NCBI GenBank assembly: GCA_052170475.1
Contig: JBQNAL010000013.1
Span: forward strand, 1-53,475
Direction of reading: 5' to 3'
DNA length: 53,475 nucleotides
Source: CAJPQU01 sp052170475
Lineage (GTDB): Bacteria; Bacillota; Negativicutes; Selenomonadales; Selenomonadaceae
In this document: positions 49,796 through 53,475 of the stretch, piece after piece
Numbering within the stretch: position 1 is the first letter of the stretch
Layout: each line of letters starts with the position of its first letter
Program-made: the position numbers and the translations under genes
Notes under the pieces: generated by a model
What the model was told of the DNA's origin: nothing
Database searches by the model: none
Seen by the model: only the letters and a program-made list of their open reading frames with translations

Positions 49796-51298
49796 ATGGC
49801 ATTTTACTACGAAGAACCGTCGCATACCTTTGGCGAATATCTCTTGGTACCGGGGTATTCGTCTGATCAGTGCATTCCGGCGAACGTTTGTCTTAAGACG
49901 CCTTTAGTGAGGTTCCGGCAGGGTGAAGAGCCGTCGCTGTCGCTCAATATCCCCATGGTATCGGCCATCATGCAGGCCGTGTCCGACGACCACATGGCTG
50001 TGGCGCTGGCGCGGGAAGGCGGTATTTCCTTTATCTATGGTTCTCAGACGGCAGAGGATCAGGCGCAGATGGTGAAACGTGTCAAGAGCTTCAAGTCTGG
50101 CTTTGTTTCGAGCGATTCCAATATTCGCCCCACGACGACGCTGGGCGAAGTGATCGCCCTCAAAGCGCAGACGGGACACTCTACCATGGCGGTCACCGAG
50201 GACGGCACGCCGACGGGAAAGCTCATGGGCATCGTCACCAGTCGGGATTATCGCGTGACCCGCATGTCCCTCGATACGCCGGTGTCTGACTTCATGACGC
50301 CTTTTGAAAAGCTCATTTACGCTGATGCAGACACTTCCTTGACGCGTGCCAACGACATCATCTGGGAGCGCAAGCTCAATATGCTGCCCTTGGTGGATGA
50401 ACAACGGCGGCTCCGCTATATGGTCTTCCGCAAGGATTATACGGAAGATAAGGAATACGCCCATCAGTTCATCGACGAGGATAAACGCTATCGGGTGGGG
50501 GCGGGCATCAATACGCGCGATTACGCGGAGCGGGTGCCGGCGCTCTTGGACGCCGGGGTGGACGCACTCTGTATCGATTCTTCGGAAGGCTATTCCGAGT
50601 GGCAGAAGATCACCCTCGACTATATCCACAAGAAATTCGGCCCCGAGGTCAAAGTGGGCGCGGGGAACGTCGTAGATCGCGAGGGCTTCTTGTTCTTGGC
50701 AAAAGCGGGCGCCGACTTCGTGAAGGTGGGCATCGGCGGCGGCTCCATCTGCATCACCCGAGAGACGAAGGGGATTGGCCGCGGGCAGGCCACGGCGCTC
50801 ATTGATGTCTGTGCGGCGCGGGATGAATACTATAAGGAAACGGGCATTTATGTCCCGGTTTGCTCGGACGGCGGCATCGTTCACGATTACCATATCACGC
50901 TGGCACTTGCCATGGGGGCGGATTTCCTCATGCTTGGGCGCTACTTCTCCCGCTTCGATGAAAGTCCCACGGATAAAGTCAAAATCAATGGCACGTTCTA
51001 CAAGGAATACTGGGGCGAAGGCTCCAATCGCGCCCGCAACTGGCAGCGCTACGACTTAGGCGGCGACCGCAAGCTCTCCTTTGAGGAGGGTGTCGATTCT
51101 TATGTTCCCTACGCCGGATCGCTCCACGATAATATCGGTATCACATTGAGCAAAGTCCGCTCCACGATGTGCAACTGCGGTGCGCTCACCATCAAGGAAT
51201 TGCAGGAAAAGGCGAAACTCACGCTGGTTTCCTCCGTCAGCATCGTGGAGGGCGGTTCCCACGATGTCATCCTCCGCGATAAATTCTCTACGCGATAA
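49796..51298 (+). CDS. guaB: IMP dehydrogenase
   Basis: A 500-residue enzyme oxidising IMP to XMP, the committed step of GMP synthesis. TIM barrel with a CBS pair inserted (~residues 100-220). The catalytic Cys319 lies in GGGSICITRE. The flap reads EGSNRARNWQRYDLGG with Arg418-Tyr419. These numbers are those of the parasite Tritrichomonas foetus enzyme, and the C-terminal STMCNCGALTIKEL region looks like that branch too. This variant type is found in some bacteria. Autonomous gene with its own promoter and terminator. Confidence 0.95.
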   Translation: MAFYYEEPSHTFGEYLLVPGYSSDQCIPANVCLKTPLVRFRQGEEPSLSLNIPMVSAIMQAVSDDHMAVALAREGGISFIYGSQTAEDQAQMVKRVKSFKSGFVSSDSNIRPTTTLGEVIALKAQTGHSTMAVTEDGTPTGKLMGIVTSRDYRVTRMSLDTPVSDFMTPFEKLIYADADTSLTRANDIIWERKLNMLPLVDEQRRLRYMVFRKDYTEDKEYAHQFIDEDKRYRVGAGINTRDYAERVPALLDAGVDALCIDSSEGYSEWQKITLDYIHKKFGPEVKVGAGNVVDREGFLFLAKAGADFVKVGIGGGSICITRETKGIGRGQATALIDVCAARDEYYKETGIYVPVCSDGGIVHDYHITLALAMGADFLMLGRYFSRFDESPTDKVKINGTFYKEYWGEGSNRARNWQRYDLGGDRKLSFEEGVDSYVPYAGSLHDNIGITLSKVRSTMCNCGALTIKELQEKAKLTLVSSVSIVEGGSHDVILRDKFSTR

Positions 51299-51321
51299 CA
51301 AGCGAATCGCATCATTTATAT

Positions 51322-51376
51322 AAAAACAGCCCTTTCTTGACCGATGGAACTTCGGTGAGAAAGGGCTGTTTTTTGT
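51322..51376. terminator. Bidirectional terminator between guaB and the tlpA gene
   Basis: AAAACAGCCCTTTCT and AGAAAGGGCTGTTTT are perfect complements; A and T runs on both sides let it end both converging genes. Confidence 0.88.
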
Positions 51377-51401
51377 TGGTCGTCTATCTTGTGCGTCGCT
51401 T

Positions 51402-51917
51402 TTAGAGGGCGGCGCTGATGAAGGCATCCAATTCCGCTGCCGTCATTCCGCCGAGGTGTTGAGCGATGATTTCGCCGCCGGGGGCGATCATCATGGAGAT
51501 GGGGATGGCGTCGATGTGGTAAGCTTGGGTGATGGCCATTTCATCGCCGTAGTAGAAGGGAAGCTGGAGATCCGCGCCGCGCCCTTGGGTAAAGCTCTTG
51601 GCATCGTCGGCGGAGCCGTCGATGGAAACGGCGGCGAAATTGACGCGATCACCGTATTTTTGGTACATGGCGTCGATATGTGGCATTTCGCCGACACAGG
51701 GGGGGCACCACGAGGCCCAGAAGTTGAGGAAGAGCGGTTTATCTGACGATAGCGCTGCGATGGAAGTGGCGCTATCGTCCCGCAGGTTCGTCAAAGCGGC
51801 GTCAGGCGCCGTAGCGGCCTCGGCGACCGTCACGGACGGGGCAGCGGCAAAGGGGACGATGGCCGGGCTGAAGGTGAGGGCGCTGGCCATGGCCATCGTT
51901 AAACAAAATTTTTTCAT
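51402..51917 (-). CDS. TlpA-like exported thioredoxin
   Basis: A 171-residue periplasmic thiol oxidoreductase. Signal peptide MKKFCLTMAMASALTFSPAIV...; thioredoxin/redoxin domain with the active site ASWCPPCVGEMP around residue 69; the cis-Pro segment AIPISMMIAPGG. Reduces or relays disulfides outside the cytoplasm. AGGAGG is eight bases before ATG 51917. It follows a membrane 4Fe-4S protein on the same strand, which suggests an electron supply from the cytoplasm. Confidence 0.9.
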   Translation of the reverse strand: MKKFCLTMAMASALTFSPAIVPFAAAPSVTVAEAATAPDAALTNLRDDSATSIAALSSDKPLFLNFWASWCPPCVGEMPHIDAMYQKYGDRVNFAAVSIDGSADDAKSFTQGRGADLQLPFYYGDEMAITQAYHIDAIPISMMIAPGGEIIAQHLGGMTAAELDAFISAAL

Positions 51918-51954
51918 GATGTGTTTTCCTCCTAAATGAAAAGATTGTTTTATA

Positions 51955-51985
51955 GACAGGAGCGGCGGTTGCCGCTCCTTTTCTA
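51955..51985 (-). other. Hairpin between the 4Fe-4S gene and tlpA
   Basis: AGGAGCGGC (51958-51966) and GCCGCTCCT (51971-51979) with loop GGTT. The T run lies on the plus strand only, so on the coding (minus) strand it is probably not a terminator. Confidence 0.4.
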
Positions 51986-52025
51986 CCTTAGAGATATTTG
52001 CGTGAAGTTTGCTTGCACGGGACGA

Positions 52026-52895
52026 TCAGGGTTCCCTATTTTCTTTTTGATTTGATTGCGTGGATAACAGCGTTTTGCCAAGCGGACGACGGAAAGCAAT
52101 CGCCTGTGTCGGACAATGTGTAAGACAGGCGCCGCAGGAGATACATTCCCGATCCCCGGCGATGGCCGTGTCCATACCGCAGACCTTAGCGCAGCGCCCA
52201 CAGTGGATGCAGCGCTCAGGATCCACGGCGATTCCGAAAAGCGCCTTTCGATTAAAGCAGCCGTAGGCGGCGCCCAAGGGGCAGAACCAGCGGCAGAAGG
52301 GGCGATACGTCACGACCATCAGCGCTAAAAAGACGGCGAGAAGGGCGAATTTCCATGCGGTGATGGCTCCGGCGGAAGAGCGCAGGGCTTCATTGGCCAA
52401 GAGGAGCGGCACCGCCCCTTCCAAGGTACCGGCGGGACAGATGAATTTGCAGAACGCAGGGATGCCGATGCCGGTCACGCCCCAAAAGAGGAGCGGCAGA
52501 AGGAGGACGAAGAGCAGGCTCCAGACGTATTTGAGCTGGCTGAGTCGCTTCGTCAGAGGCGATTTTTTCAGCTTCCTTCCCGGGAGACGATAGAGAAGCT
52601 CCTGCACGAAGCCGAAGGGACACAGCCAGCCGCAGATGAAGCGGCCGAAGGTCAGCGCCATGAGCAGGATCGCCCCGACGACGTACGCGGGAAAGCGCGG
52701 CGATACCCCCGAGAGAAAGCTCTGCAAAGAGCCGATGGGACACGCCCCCGCCGCCCCAGGGCAGGAGTAGCAATTCAGTCCTGGTGTGCAGATGGCCTTG
52801 GTCGCGCCTCGATAGATGCGTCCGCTCAGGAAATTGGACACATGGGGGTTTTGGACGAGGGTGGCCAAGGCCTGTACGATACATCGTTTATCCAA
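52026..52895 (-). CDS. 4Fe-4S membrane protein (NapH/CcoG-like, ferredoxin domain at C-terminus)
   Basis: A 289-residue polytopic membrane protein. It holds the CxxxCP motifs GRFICGWLCPFG and CRWFCPLG of NapH-like proteins, an N-terminal cluster GLNCYSCPGAAGACPIG, and a C-terminal ferredoxin pair CIHCGRCAKVCG and CISCGACLTHCP. It probably passes electrons across the membrane to the TlpA-like protein. TTG 52895 is used: it overlaps the stop of the small upstream gene, and GGAG is ten bases ahead; the frame to 52976 has no initiation codon of quality. Proteins of this kind often accompany small CXXC proteins of the CD1871A type. Confidence 0.82.
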   Translation of the reverse strand: MDKRCIVQALATLVQNPHVSNFLSGRIYRGATKAICTPGLNCYSCPGAAGACPIGSLQSFLSGVSPRFPAYVVGAILLMALTFGRFICGWLCPFGFVQELLYRLPGRKLKKSPLTKRLSQLKYVWSLLFVLLLPLLFWGVTGIGIPAFCKFICPAGTLEGAVPLLLANEALRSSAGAITAWKFALLAVFLALMVVTYRPFCRWFCPLGAAYGCFNRKALFGIAVDPERCIHCGRCAKVCGMDTAIAGDRECISCGACLTHCPTQAIAFRRPLGKTLLSTQSNQKENREP

Positions 52896-53010
52896 TGCCG
52901 ATACACTCCAAACAGATGCGAACCGCCTTCGAGAGAACCTGCCGTCCTTCGCCGCGATGGAGACCGAAAGCGACAAGTCCTATGCCCAATAGCCAGAGCG
53001 TTTTTTTCAT
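52888..53010 (-). CDS. CD1871A-type small CXXC protein
   Basis: A 40-residue protein: a hydrophobic N-terminus (MKKTLWLLGIGLVAFGLHRGE) and the end KAVRICLECIGIG with a CLEC motif. This is the pattern of the CD1871A family of CXXC-containing small proteins, which sit before a 4Fe-4S protein in Clostridia. AAGGGG stands in front of ATG 53010. Its stop TAA overlaps the TTG start of the 4Fe-4S gene (shared bases 52888-52895), so translation is coupled. Confidence 0.75.
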   Translation of the reverse strand: MKKTLWLLGIGLVAFGLHRGEGRQVLSKAVRICLECIGIG

Positions 53011-53104
53011 GAGAACCCCTTTCGCTTTTGCCGACGGGTAGGGAGCGCTGCACAGGGAAACACCGTGCGTGCTCCTACACCGTGGTGCGTTTAGCGGCGA
53101 TGAT

Positions 53105-53133
53105 TTGCGAGAGCGTGGGAGACGTGCTATAAT
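53105..53133 (+). promoter_or_regulatory. Candidate promoter for the last gene
   Basis: TTGCGA (53105-53110) and perfect TATAAT (53128-53133) with 17 bases between. A second TATAAT on the minus strand (about 53173-53178) may serve the 4Fe-4S operon. The 53011-53232 gap holds no gene. Confidence 0.6.
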
Positions 53134-53232
53134 CAAGGCGTACACGAGTGTTGCCTCCGCTCTTTCGGCGACGCTCGATTTTATTATAACCAAGAACATG
53201 AAAAGGAAATGAAGTGGGGAGACGTGAGGCGT

Positions 53233-53475
53233 ATGGCGCTGGCCAAGGAGAACGAAATACAGGATATTGTTGCCGAGATCATGGCGGACTATGAAAATGC
53301 GCGCCCCATCGACGAGAGGGACGTGTCCACGCAGATCGACGAGAAGGCGATTTTAGATGTGGTGCAAAAATTGCTGCGCATCCTCTATCCCGGCTATTAC
53401 CGCCGCAAATCTTACACGCCCCACGACGATTACCGCAATCTTTCTTTCTTTATCGAGGAGATTGTCTTCACGCTG
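53233..53475 (+). CDS. Probable serine O-acetyltransferase EpsC-like, 5' end
   Basis: The first 81 codons of a gene running off the right edge: MALAKENEIQDIVAEIMADYENARPI..., then VVQKLLRILYPGYY, YRRKSYT, FIEEIVFTL. The KLLRILYPG stretch resembles the N-terminal helical domain of EpsC-type serine acetyltransferases, which begin cysteine synthesis. The catalytic left-handed beta-helix is outside the window, so the call is provisional. Start could be ATG 53233 or the in-frame GTG 53224. Confidence 0.55.
   Translation, partial: MALAKENEIQDIVAEIMADYENARPIDERDVSTQIDEKAILDVVQKLLRILYPGYYRRKSYTPHDDYRNLSFFIEEIVFTL

Overview
The window looks like chromosome of a Negativicutes bacterium (Selenomonas/Veillonella-type: Firmicutes regulation with an outer membrane). 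Firmicutes traits are the ctsR-mcsA-mcsB-clpC heat-shock operon, a tRNA-dependent T-box leader in front of valS, strong GGAGG ribosome sites and many A/T-flanked hairpin terminators. The O-antigen-ligase-like protein points to lipopolysaccharide. The CoA-transferase / methylmalonyl-CoA mutase / epimerase / carboxyltransferase cluster points to propionate production via succinate. Genus is not decidable from sequence alone. No rRNA, CRISPR array, prophage or transposase was seen.

Layout. 1-8630: housekeeping (start of a yifB-like gene on the minus strand, yebC, tRNA-Pro, a SpeD-like protein without its pyruvoyl serine, lgt, a metallo-beta-lactamase-fold hydrolase, miaA, hfq, dut, a DUF2939 membrane protein, gph, rlmD). 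8802-23556: an accessory island holding a GmrSD-like DUF262/DUF1524 nuclease, a secreted C39-like peptidase, a DinJ/YafQ toxin-antitoxin pair, two convergent secreted peptidases (P1/S58 and S41) and a complete type I restriction-modification system (hsdM, hsdS, hsdR). 23691-27500: tRNA-Leu followed by two tandem 'flagellinolysin' genes, flagellins whose variable region carries a zinc metallopeptidase domain (HEMTH plus a Glu 19 residues on). 27517-33103: T-box, valS, folC, O-antigen-ligase-like protein. 33251-40740: propionate cluster. 40786-47019: ctsR operon, a 59-codon membrane ORF and radA. 47089-51376: glmS, rhodanese lipoprotein, guaB. 51402-53010 (minus): thiol-redox/ferredoxin-like cluster (TlpA, 4Fe-4S membrane protein, 40-residue CXXC protein). 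53233-end: start of a probable serine acetyltransferase.

How the genes work together. The propionate genes carry succinyl-CoA to propionyl-CoA: CoA-transferase, B12-dependent mutase in two subunits with its MeaB chaperone, epimerase, then decarboxylation by MmdA with a biotin carrier. The membrane (sodium pump) subunits are not in this window. The island combines two restriction systems, a toxin-antitoxin pair and three exported hydrolases.

Most notable: (i) the tandem proteolytic flagellins, near-identical at both ends and diverged in the middle; (ii) a two-part repeat at 11109-11342 that looks like an empty or scarred version of the sequences flanking the 13.3-16.4 kb peptidase pair; (iii) the SpeD homologue with Gly in place of the pyruvoyl Ser; (iv) an IMP dehydrogenase whose catalytic residues fall at the same numbers as in the Tritrichomonas foetus enzyme.
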